Assembly (NCBI GenBank): GCA_902790635.1
Contig: CADASN010000002.1
Span: 1 to 64,000 of the forward strand
Direction of reading: 5' to 3'
DNA from: an uncultured Bacteroidia bacterium
GTDB taxonomy: Bacteria > Bacteroidota > Bacteroidia > Bacteroidales > UBA932
Length of the DNA: 64,000 nt
Positions 47,065-54,751 of the stretch are shown here, one piece after another. How positions within the stretch are numbered: the stretch's first letter is position 1; every line of letters begins with the position of its first letter. A model generated the notes under the pieces. It saw only the letters and a program-made list of their open reading frames with translations, was not told where the DNA came from and did no database searches. A program made the position numbers and the translations under genes.

Positions 47065-48015
47065 CTAGTGAACCTTGAAACGATAGTCGTACGGACCGTT
47101 GATTGTGAGCTCGATTTCTTTCGTACATCCCCGGCTCAGGGGCGGCAGCGGGATCTGGAAGGAGCAGATCTCCCCGCAGATGGTGCATTCGAATTCCAGG
47201 GCGGGGCGGGGGACGCCCAGGATGGTCTCGGGGGTGTCGTTCGGATAGCACCAGAGCGTGATGCCCGGATACTGCGGGAAATAGCCGACATCACAGGGCA
47301 GGGCCTGCCAGTCCCCGGCATCGATCAGTTCGTTGGGCCGGAAATCCTTTTCCCGCAGGATTTCCGCGCCGTCGGGCAGGTCGCGCAGGCGGACGTGGGG
47401 CTCTTCCAGGAGTTCATACCCGTCCATGGTATTGTTTACGGTGCTGAGCACGATCTTGCAGAGCAGGGGACGGAGCCGGATGGTCCCGGACTCTTCCGAG
47501 GTGATGCAGAAGCCTCCCAGGATCGGGTATTCGGGGTTGTCGTCCCCGAAGCGGTACTGCAACTGCTGTATGGCGTCGAAACGTCCGAGGGCGCCCAGGT
47601 TGAAGCTGCGCGGGCTGTTCGCGATGCCGACCAGGATCTTCTCGCCCGGAAGTGTGGGAAGGTGCAATGCCGCGGGCAGGCTGTCCGCCTGCACATATTT
47701 CTGCAAGGGCTTCGTCCCGGAGGCATCATAGACAAAGAGGTCCAGCCTGCGGACCGGCTGGCCGTCCGTCTGCAGGCGGATCGCGGTCAGGACGGAATCG
47801 GGGGCCTGGACCTCCGGGGGAGTCTCTTCCTCCGCTGACGGTGAGAGCCTGTCTTTGCGACAGGAACCCGTGAGAGCCGGCAGGACAGACAACAGTAGAA
47901 GAGTAAAGAGAAATGACCTCGCGTCCGGTCGCAGAGTGCGGCCGTGCTGAGAAAGGTCGGGCAGGCATGTAAGAGACTGCCGGCTCCCGAGGGTAAGTTT
48001 TTCGTTCGTTTTCAT
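47065..48015 (-). CDS. FimB/Mfa2-like fimbrial anchor lipoprotein
   Basis: A 316-residue lipoprotein resembling the FimB/Mfa2 family that anchors or terminates Bacteroidales type V fimbriae. A long N-terminal region precedes the signal-like stretch FLFTLLLLSVLPALTGSC with the lipid-carrying Cys. The mature part contains VRRLDLFVYDASG, a hallmark of Mfa2-like proteins, and LCKIVLSTVNNTMDGY. No fimbrillin gene is adjacent, so its partner must lie elsewhere. The start may be 48015 (MKTNEK) or further in, nearer the signal. It lies 20 bases upstream of the GT14 start on the same strand. Confidence 0.7.
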   Translation of the reverse strand: MKTNEKLTLGSRQSLTCLPDLSQHGRTLRPDARSFLFTLLLLSVLPALTGSCRKDRLSPSAEEETPPEVQAPDSVLTAIRLQTDGQPVRRLDLFVYDASGTKPLQKYVQADSLPAALHLPTLPGEKILVGIANSPRSFNLGALGRFDAIQQLQYRFGDDNPEYPILGGFCITSEESGTIRLRPLLCKIVLSTVNNTMDGYELLEEPHVRLRDLPDGAEILREKDFRPNELIDAGDWQALPCDVGYFPQYPGITLWCYPNDTPETILGVPRPALEFECTICGEICSFQIPLPPLSRGCTKEIELTINGPYDYRFKVH

Positions 48016-48109
48016 CGCCGGCAAAGCTAGGCAGGGAGCCGGAAGCTTCCAAGGAATGCTAAAAATCCTGCGGGGGTAATTGCTCTTTTTAATCCGTTTT
48101 TCCGAATGG

Positions 48110-48142
48110 GAAACAATTACGGCCCGCTGGATGGCGGGCCGT
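48110..48142 (-). terminator. Hairpin after the nqr operon
   Basis: ACGGCCCGC and GCGGGCCGT form a perfect 9 bp stem with a six-base loop, followed on the minus strand by AATTGTTT. A weaker hairpin CCGGGC/GGCCCGG lies nearer the nqrF stop. The rest of 48016-48183 holds nothing else I can identify. Confidence 0.6.
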
Positions 48143-48183
48143 AAGGGGATCCGGGCCGAGCCCGGAAATGCTGCAGGAAAGGC

Positions 48184-49458
48184 TTAGCCTCCGAAGTTGT
48201 CGTAGAGGACGTTCTCCGGCGGGACTCCCAGCGAATCCAGCAGGTTGTTGACGGAAGACACCATCATGGGCGGGCCGCACATGAAGTACTTGATGTCTTC
48301 GGGAGTCTCGTGGTTCTTGAGATAGGTCTCGTTCATCACGTTGTGCACGAAGCCGGGGGTGTACTTGACACCGGCGGCATCCGCGGCGGGATCGGGACGG
48401 TCGAGGGCCAGGTAGAACTTGAAGTTCGGGAACTCCCGCTCGATCTCGGCGAAATCCTCCAGGTAGAAGGCTTCCACGAGGGCGCGGGCGCCGTAGAAGA
48501 AGCTGACTTTCCGGGTGGTCTTGCGGGTCTTGAAGAGCTCCATGATGTGGCTGCGGAGCGGGGCCATGCCGGCGCCGCCGCCCACGAAGATGTACTCGAC
48601 GTTGTCCGGATCGTTCTCCGGGAGGAGGAACTCACCGTAAGGGCCGCTGATCATGACCTTGTCACCCGGCTTGCGGGAGAAGACATAGGTGGATGCGATG
48701 CCCGGAGGAACGCCCGGCAGGAACTTGAAGACGCCCTTGGGCTGGCTGCGGTCGAACGGCGGCGTGGCGATACGCACGTTGAGCTTGATGATGTTCTTCT
48801 CTCCGGGATAGGAGGCCATCGAGTATGCACGGATGGTCGGCTCGGTGTTCTTGAACCTCAGCGAGGTGATGCCGAATTTCTCCCAGTCGCCCATGTAGAT
48901 AGGATCGACGCCCATGTCGGAGAAGTCTGCCTCGTAGGCCGGGATATCGATCTGGATGTACTCGCCGGACTTGAAGTCGATATGTTCTCCTTCGGGAAGC
49001 TTGACGGTGAACTCCTTGATGAAGGTCGCGACGTTCTGGTTGGAGATCACTTCGCATTCGAGTTTCTTGACGGACAGGGCCGAATCGGCCACCTGGATCT
49101 TGAGGTTGTCCTTGACCTTGACCTGGCAGCCCAGGCGCCACCCTTCCTTGATCTGCTTGCGGTTGAAGAAGCCGGTCTCGGTCGGGAGGATCTCTCCGCC
49201 GCCCTCAAGCACCTGGACTTTGCACTGGCCGCAGTTGGCCTTGCCGCCGCAGGCGGAGGGGAGGAAGATCTTCTGCTCGGCGAGCGTGTTCATCAGGGAG
49301 TTGCCCGGATTGACGTCGAGCGTCTTCTTGCCGTCGTTGATGTCGATCTTGACGGTGCCTTTGGGGGTGACCGCCGATTTGATCACGAGCAGGAGGATCA
49401 CAAGCAGCAGCGTCACCAGGACGATGACTGCGATGGATGCTAAAATGGTAGGTGTCAT
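48184..49458 (-). CDS. nqrF: Na+-NQR subunit F (NADH-oxidising flavoprotein)
   Basis: A 424-residue entry subunit that takes electrons from NADH. One N-terminal membrane helix (residues 5-26), then a [2Fe-2S] ferredoxin domain with CGGKANCGQC and a distal Cys in LGCQV, an FAD domain with RAYSMASYPGE, and a NADH-binding domain with FVGGGAGMAPLRSHI and YFMCGPPMM. It ends in the usual NFGG-type C-terminus. It is the last gene of nqrABCDEF, 12 bases after nqrE, and looks complete. Confidence 0.95.
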   Translation of the reverse strand: MTPTILASIAVIVLVTLLLVILLLVIKSAVTPKGTVKIDINDGKKTLDVNPGNSLMNTLAEQKIFLPSACGGKANCGQCKVQVLEGGGEILPTETGFFNRKQIKEGWRLGCQVKVKDNLKIQVADSALSVKKLECEVISNQNVATFIKEFTVKLPEGEHIDFKSGEYIQIDIPAYEADFSDMGVDPIYMGDWEKFGITSLRFKNTEPTIRAYSMASYPGEKNIIKLNVRIATPPFDRSQPKGVFKFLPGVPPGIASTYVFSRKPGDKVMISGPYGEFLLPENDPDNVEYIFVGGGAGMAPLRSHIMELFKTRKTTRKVSFFYGARALVEAFYLEDFAEIEREFPNFKFYLALDRPDPAADAAGVKYTPGFVHNVMNETYLKNHETPEDIKYFMCGPPMMVSSVNNLLDSLGVPPENVLYDNFGG

Positions 49459-49470
49459 AGCGTGCTCCTC

Positions 49471-50040
49471 CTATAATTGAATACCCATGAAGATCATGAA
49501 CGCCATACCCATCAGGCCCACCGTGATGAAGGTGATGCCGACACCCTTGAGCGGGGCGGGTACATTGCTGTAGGACAACTTCTCGCGGATCGCGGCGAGG
49601 CAGACGATGGCCAGGTACCAGCCGATGCCGGAACCGAGTGCATAGACCAGCGGCTCACCGATGTTCGTGAAGTCACGCTGCTGCATGAAGAGCGAACCGC
49701 CCAGGATGGCGCAGTTCACGGCGATCAGCGGCAGGAAAATGCCAAGCGAGGAGTAGAGCGAAGGGAGATACTTCTCCACGATCATCTCGACGAGCTGCAC
49801 GAAGGCGGCGATCACCGCGATGAAGAGGATGAAGCTCAGGAAGCTCAGGTCCACCTCCGCGAACTGGGGCCCCAGCCAGCTCAGCGCGCCGGGCTGCAGG
49901 ACGAACTTGTTGAGGAGATAGTTGAGCGGAAGCGTGCAGAGGAGCACGAAGATCACAGCGAGGCCCAGGCCGTTGGCTGTCTTCACGTTCTTCGATACCG
50001 CCAGGTATGAGCACATACCCAGGAAGTATGCGAAGATCAT
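49471..50040 (-). CDS. nqrE: Na+-NQR subunit E, missing its normal N-terminus
   Basis: A polytopic membrane subunit, 189 residues from the first available ATG ([20 protein letters not shown]). Homologues begin about 16 residues earlier with MEH-type residues followed by LFVKSIFIDN. In this sequence the codons directly upstream (50070-50041) do encode [10 protein letters not shown] in frame, but there is no start codon before them and the frame then runs into nqrD. The lost start, together with the foreign nqrD tail, indicates a short deletion at the junction. The rest, including the conserved Cys region FLGMCSYL and [11 protein letters not shown], is intact. NqrD and NqrE together hold the iron centre of the complex. 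Confidence 0.85.
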   Translation of the reverse strand: MIFAYFLGMCSYLAVSKNVKTANGLGLAVIFVLLCTLPLNYLLNKFVLQPGALSWLGPQFAEVDLSFLSFILFIAVIAAFVQLVEMIVEKYLPSLYSSLGIFLPLIAVNCAILGGSLFMQQRDFTNIGEPLVYALGSGIGWYLAIVCLAAIREKLSYSNVPAPLKGVGITFITVGLMGMAFMIFMGIQL

Positions 50041-50044
50041 ATTG

Positions 50045-50650
50045 TCAACGAAGATTGACTTGACGAATAAGGTGTACCCAGATGATGCATCCGAGCAGGA
50101 TCAGCGCGAACGGCGGCAGGATGACGAGGTTGTTGGGAATGTAGCCGGCAGGCAGGACCCGGAAACCGAACAGGGTGCCGCTTCCGAGAAGCTCCCGGAA
50201 AAAGGCGACGATGATCAGGATCAGGCCGTAGCCCACACCGTTGGCGAGACCGTCCAGCAGGGAGGGGATGGGCTTGTTGCCGAGGGCGAAGGCCTCGATG
50301 CGTCCCATCACGATGCAGTTGGTGATGATCAGGCCGATATAGACGGAGAGCTGCTTGTCGATGGCGTAGGTACCTTCACCGGACTTGAGGATCTGGTCTA
50401 CCAGGATCACCATCATGGCCACGACGACGAGCTGGACAATGATGCGCACGCGCATCGGGATCGTGTTGCGGAGCAGCGAGCAGACCAGGCTGGACAGGCC
50501 CGTGACGATGATGACGGAGAGCGCCATCACGAGCGCACCCTTGAGCTGGACCGTGACGGCCAGGGAGGAGCAGATACCGAGGATGAGGACGGTGATCGGA
50601 TTGCCCTTCAGGATCGGGTTGAGAATCGTTTCTTTGAGTTTCTTGTCCAT
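50045..50650 (-). CDS. nqrD: Na+-NQR subunit D with an altered C-terminus
   Basis: A 201-residue, six-helix membrane subunit, inverted in topology relative to Nqr[30 protein letters not shown] and [16 protein letters not shown] are conserved. The family C-terminus after IIW is usually about 14 charged residues; here the text reads [10 protein letters not shown], of which the last codons overlap the displaced nqrE N-terminal codons in another frame. This supports loss of a short segment that spanned the nqrD stop and nqrE start. It follows nqrC by two bases. Confidence 0.88.
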   Translation of the reverse strand: MDKKLKETILNPILKGNPITVLILGICSSLAVTVQLKGALVMALSVIIVTGLSSLVCSLLRNTIPMRVRIIVQLVVVAMMVILVDQILKSGEGTYAIDKQLSVYIGLIITNCIVMGRIEAFALGNKPIPSLLDGLANGVGYGLILIIVAFFRELLGSGTLFGFRVLPAGYIPNNLVILPPFALILLGCIIWVHLIRQVNLR

Positions 50651-50652
50651 GA

Positions 50653-51444
50653 TTATTCCTCCTCAGTACTGTTTGAAACTTCTGAAAGGGAGACGTCGCC
50701 GAGGGCGTTGAAGAACGCTGCGACCCCGAAGAGTTTGCCGTAGGCGTCGAACCAGACATTCAGGGCCTCGTCGAGACCCTTGGAGGTCATGGTGGCGCCG
50801 GTGATGGCATCGACGGCGTTGGAAGCTCCGCTCGCCTCGGCGTTCTTTTCCAGCCGGAAGGCGGGCTTCTCGCCCCATTCTACGGTCTTGCCGATGAACT
50901 TCTCACGGAACCAGGCTTCGTCCTTGATCTTGGCGCCGAGGCCGGGGGTCTCGGATTCGTGGTCGAAGAAGGCGCCGGCGATGGTGTGGCAGTCAGCGTT
51001 GATGCCGATGTAGCCCCAGACCGGGCCCCAGAGGCCGGCTCCGTAGATGGGAATGACCGCGATGCCGCTCTTGAAGATGTAGACGGGGAGGGTGACCTCA
51101 CCGCCGGCCTTGATGGCGGCGTTCTGCGGCTTGAGTTTGTCGACGAGTTCGATCTTGTCTTTGGAGACCGAGAGCGTGCCGTTCTTTTCTCCGTCAAGGC
51201 CAATCGTGTAGGCCTCCTGGATATTGTCGGCGTAGAGTTCGAGGATCTCGGCGTTCTTGGCCGCGTAGAGTTCCTCGGTGGGCTTGACCCCGGCGGCGGA
51301 CATCATCTGCCGAAGGGTTTCCGCCTTGGCGTTGGCCTCCTGTGAAGGCTTCAGCTTCATCGCCGTGAAGGCGAGGACCGCAGCCACGACTACGACCACG
51401 AGGGTGGTGTAGATGACAGTATATGCGTTGCTGTTTGTATTCAT
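50653..51444 (-). CDS. nqrC: Na+-NQR subunit C (covalent FMN subunit)
   Basis: A 263-residue subunit with one N-terminal membrane helix (VIYTTLVVVVVAAVLAFTAM) and a periplasmic FMN-binding domain. The FMN is attached to the last Thr of AITGATMTSKG, matching the S/T-GAT-x-T motif. YGAGLWGPVWGYIGI and ESETPGLGAKI are conserved. It is four bases downstream of nqrB and complete. Confidence 0.94.
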   Translation of the reverse strand: MNTNSNAYTVIYTTLVVVVVAAVLAFTAMKLKPSQEANAKAETLRQMMSAAGVKPTEELYAAKNAEILELYADNIQEAYTIGLDGEKNGTLSVSKDKIELVDKLKPQNAAIKAGGEVTLPVYIFKSGIAVIPIYGAGLWGPVWGYIGINADCHTIAGAFFDHESETPGLGAKIKDEAWFREKFIGKTVEWGEKPAFRLEKNAEASGASNAVDAITGATMTSKGLDEALNVWFDAYGKLFGVAAFFNALGDVSLSEVSNSTEEE

Positions 51445-51448
51445 GGGA

Positions 51449-52564
51449 TCAGGCGGTTTTGAGTTTCTTGGCCTTGCGGGACAGGTGCGCGCTGATCACG
51501 CAGTGGTCGATCAGCGGGGCAAACACATTGCAGAGCAGGATGGCGAGCATCATGCCTTCGGCATATCCCGGATTGAAGAGGCGGACTACGATACAGAGGG
51601 CGCCGATCAGGAAGCCGTAGATCCATTTGCCGGCTTCGGTCTGGGCGGAGGTCACCGGGTCGGTGGCCATGAATACGATACCGAAGGCGAAGCCGCCGTA
51701 GAGGAGCTGCATGTAGCAGGGGATGGTGGAGATGCCGGCGAGGTCTCCGAGGCCGCCCACGAAGAGGGCGCCGAGGATACCTGCGCACATGATCTTCCAA
51801 CTGGCGATCCCGGTCCAGATCAGCACGATGGCGCCGAGCAGGATGGCGATGACGGAAGTCTCGCCGACGGAGCCCGGTACCGTGCCGATGAAGAGATCCC
51901 AGAAGCCGGTGCCGTACTGGGCGGAAGCGCCGTCCAGGGCGAGCGGGGTGGCGCCGGTGAAGCCATCCACGAGCTGCTCGGTGGGCTTGTAGTGGATCCA
52001 GCAGGAGGAGCCGGACATGTAGTTCGGATAAGAGAAGAAGAGGAAGGCACGCGTCAGGATGGCCGGGTTCACGATATTCATGCCCGTGCCCCCGAAGACT
52101 TCCTTGCCGAAGATGACCGCGAATGCGACAGCGACCGCAAGCATCCACAGGGGGATGTCCACCGGAACGATCAGGGGAATGAAGAAACCGGAGACGAGAT
52201 AGCCTTCGCTGACTTCCTCACCGCGGATCTGGCTGCAGGCGAACTCGATGCCCAGGCCCACGATGTAGGAGACGAGATACAGGGGCAGGACACGCAGGAA
52301 GCCGTACCACCAGTTCCCGAGGATGTTGAGGCGGGGATCACCCACGGCCAGGCCGTGCTGATAACCGACATTCCACATGCCGAAGAGGGCAGCGGGGACG
52401 GCGGCGATCACCACCAGGATGAGGATGCGCTTGAGATCGATGGCGTCGCGTACGTGGGAACCCTTCGTCGTGACGGTCCCCGGCACGTGGAGGAATGTCT
52501 CAAAAGCGTCAACCGTAGAGTGCAGCCAGTAAAATTTGCCGCCTTTTTCGAAAATCTTGTTCAT
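51449..52564 (-). CDS. nqrB: Na+-NQR subunit B
   Basis: A 371-residue ten-helix subunit that carries a covalent FMN (Thr in DGFTGATPLAL) and forms the Na+ path. Conserved blocks are FGKEVFGGTGMNIVNPAILTRAF, GSVGETSVIAILLG and FMATDPVTSAQTEAGKW. The N-terminus (MNKIFEKGGKFYWLHS) is about ten residues shorter than in many Bacteroidetes homologues, which usually begin with a further LRxFLDKIKP-type segment; this may be natural. It follows nqrA by four bases. Confidence 0.94.
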   Translation of the reverse strand: MNKIFEKGGKFYWLHSTVDAFETFLHVPGTVTTKGSHVRDAIDLKRILILVVIAAVPAALFGMWNVGYQHGLAVGDPRLNILGNWWYGFLRVLPLYLVSYIVGLGIEFACSQIRGEEVSEGYLVSGFFIPLIVPVDIPLWMLAVAVAFAVIFGKEVFGGTGMNIVNPAILTRAFLFFSYPNYMSGSSCWIHYKPTEQLVDGFTGATPLALDGASAQYGTGFWDLFIGTVPGSVGETSVIAILLGAIVLIWTGIASWKIMCAGILGALFVGGLGDLAGISTIPCYMQLLYGGFAFGIVFMATDPVTSAQTEAGKWIYGFLIGALCIVVRLFNPGYAEGMMLAILLCNVFAPLIDHCVISAHLSRKAKKLKTA

Positions 52565-52568
52565 ACTT

Positions 52569-53930
52569 TTAAGCCATTTCCTTGAGCATCAGGTCGATGC
52601 CTTGTTCGATCATTGCCTGGATATTGTTCTTGCTCGGATCGACGAACTCGCAGGTGGCGAGGTCCTCGGGGAGCACTTCGTAGATGCCGAAACGTTCCAT
52701 CTTCTCGATCTCGCCGGCCAGGCAGGCCTTGGCGAGATAGACCGGATAGATGTCCATCGGCAGGACGCGCGCATAGTATCCGTCGTTCATCAGGAAGGCG
52801 CGGGCGCCGCCGTGCAGGTTCGTGTCCATCGCGTATTTCTTGTTCGGCAGCAGCCAGGAGAAGTAGCTGCGGTCGGCGCTGAACTGGTTGAAGCGGAAGG
52901 GACGGATCCATCCGAGCAGTTCCTGTTCGGTACCTTCGTGCAGGAGGGTGATCTGGTTGTCGAAGGCGCCGAGATAGCCGTCCATGCCGACGGTTTTGCC
53001 GCTGAGGACGTCTCCGCTGATGATGCGGAGGCTCTCGGCCGGCGTGTTGCCAAGGAAGGGAGCGATCTCTTTGACGGGCATGCCCGGAACGGTCTCGACA
53101 TAACCGGGCTCGATGGCCATCGGACCCGTGACGGCGACCTTGCGGCGGACGTCATACCGGCCGGTGGTGAAGAGCTTGCCGATGGCGACGAGGGTCGCCG
53201 GGGAAACGGTCCAGACGATGTCTTCCTTGCGGATCGGCGCGATGTGGCTGATCTGCACACCTACGTTACCGGCGGGATGCTTGCCCTGGAATGTGTGGAG
53301 TTCGCAACCCCGGAGGCCGGAGAAAGGAGAGGTACGGCGCTTGCCGTCGAGGGAGACGTGGACCTTGCCGTCGGTGAGTTTGGAAAGCGCGCAGATTCCG
53401 GCCTGGGCGGCCTGGAGCTCGGAGCCGAAGCAGAACTGGCTGTCCGGAGCGAGCGGAGCGGTGCTGAAAGTGGAGATGAAGATATCCCGCGGACGTACGT
53501 CGGGATCGGCGATGATACCGTAGGGACGCTGGATGATCCAGGGCCACAGGCCGCTCTGCAGGAGGGCCTGGCGGACCTGCCCGGCGTCGAGCGTCGCCGC
53601 GTCTCTGACGCCGAAATCGACATGCTGCTGCCGGACATCGGTCTCGACGAGGACGGCGAGCAGTTTGCGCTTGTCGCCCCTGACAATCTCCTTGACCGTG
53701 CCGCTGACGGGGGAGGTCAGGAGAATGTCAGCGTTCTTTTTGTCCGCCATGACGGGGGAGCCGCAGAGCACGGGATCTCCTTCCTTGACAAGAAGTCTGG
53801 GAAGGAATCCTTTGAAATCAGTCGGTTGGACTGCCACGATGCCCGGCGCTATCGTCTTGGAGACACGGAGTGCTGCTTCTCCCGCGAGAGGGATGTCCAG
53901 CCCCTTTTTCAAAACGAAGTTTTGTGACAT
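52569..53930 (-). CDS. nqrA: Na+-NQR subunit A
   Basis: A 453-residue cytoplasmic subunit on the quinone side of the complex. Typical segments are KKGLDIPLAGEA, a biotinyl-like fold with ILLTSPVSGTVKEIVRGDKR, NVGVQISHIAPIRKEDIVWT, and the C-terminal LPNKKYAMDTNLHGGARAF with CEFVDPSKNNIQAMIEQGID. It is the first gene of the operon. A TAAATTTG -7 box lies about 40 bases upstream. The gene looks complete. Confidence 0.95.
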   Translation of the reverse strand: MSQNFVLKKGLDIPLAGEAALRVSKTIAPGIVAVQPTDFKGFLPRLLVKEGDPVLCGSPVMADKKNADILLTSPVSGTVKEIVRGDKRKLLAVLVETDVRQQHVDFGVRDAATLDAGQVRQALLQSGLWPWIIQRPYGIIADPDVRPRDIFISTFSTAPLAPDSQFCFGSELQAAQAGICALSKLTDGKVHVSLDGKRRTSPFSGLRGCELHTFQGKHPAGNVGVQISHIAPIRKEDIVWTVSPATLVAIGKLFTTGRYDVRRKVAVTGPMAIEPGYVETVPGMPVKEIAPFLGNTPAESLRIISGDVLSGKTVGMDGYLGAFDNQITLLHEGTEQELLGWIRPFRFNQFSADRSYFSWLLPNKKYAMDTNLHGGARAFLMNDGYYARVLPMDIYPVYLAKACLAGEIEKMERFGIYEVLPEDLATCEFVDPSKNNIQAMIEQGIDLMLKEMA

Positions 53931-53968
53931 TGACTATGATGTTAATAATATAAGCTGTAAATATTCGA

Positions 53969-53976
53969 CAAATTTA
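53969..53976 (-). promoter_or_regulatory. -7 box TAAATTTG of the nqr operon
   Basis: A perfect TAnnTTTG box on the minus strand, 38 bases upstream of the nqrA ATG. The -33 region at the expected spacing is not well matched. Confidence 0.6.
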
Positions 53977-54053
53977 CCACTTTTTTTCGTATTTCCGGGA
54001 CTCCGAAGCTTGTTTTTCCAAGATATCGTGTCCCTCGGTTTACGATCCGGACG

Positions 54054-54656
54054 TTACCATTTCTCATAATGGATGTTTTCCGGCTTCCACTTGTCCTTCG
54101 GACGCTCTTCCCCTCCGGGATAACCCACGGGGATAACCGCATAGGGCTTGACGTCTTCCGGGAGCCCCAGGGCCTCGATGGCGGCGCCCATCCGGTCATC
54201 ATAGGGGTAACTGGCGGTCCACACGGCGCCAAGTCCCATCGCTTCGGCGGCCAGGAGCAGGTTTTCCGTGGCGGCGGCACAGTCTGCCGTCCAGTTGCCG
54301 TTGGGTTCCGTCACCCCGTCGCGTGTCCAGGTCGTCAGCCCGCAGATGACGATGGCCACGGGGGCATGCGATATCATGCCGTTATACACCGCGAGCTTGT
54401 CCCTGACTTCCTGGTCGGTCACGACGACAAAACGCCAGGGCTGACGGTTTTTGCCGGAGGGCGCCGCCATGGCCGCCCGCAGCAGCGTTTCGACTTTTTC
54501 GGGAGCTACGGGTTGATCCGTGTAGGTCCGTACGCTTTTCCGGGAGAAAATGTTGTCCAGGACGGCCCTCTCGGCCGTCTGGGGGTCAGTTCCGCAACTT
54601 GTCATAATCGCCAATAACAGAAAAAAAGATATAAACTTATTCAATGATGCAACCAT
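54054..54656 (-). CDS. Nitroreductase family lipoprotein
   Basis: A 200-residue FMN-dependent nitroreductase with an N-terminal lipoprotein signal (FISFFLLLAIMTSC). The FMN phosphate-binding SRKSVRTYTDQPV and APSGKNRQPWRFVVV motifs are present, as is LLAAEAMGLGAVWTASYPYD. The family usually lacks export signals; exported forms are known in Bacteroidetes. It probably reduces quinones or nitro compounds in the periplasm. It is a single gene divergent from uvrD. Confidence 0.87.
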   Translation of the reverse strand: MVASLNKFISFFLLLAIMTSCGTDPQTAERAVLDNIFSRKSVRTYTDQPVAPEKVETLLRAAMAAPSGKNRQPWRFVVVTDQEVRDKLAVYNGMISHAPVAIVICGLTTWTRDGVTEPNGNWTADCAAATENLLLAAEAMGLGAVWTASYPYDDRMGAAIEALGLPEDVKPYAVIPVGYPGGEERPKDKWKPENIHYEKW

Positions 54657-54751
54657 AGGTTTTATTTTAAGTTTGTAAAATTATCAAAATATCTTGATGT
54701 AGCGGATGGTTTCAAGGCCAGTCCGTATTTTTTTTGTAATTTCGCGCTGCT

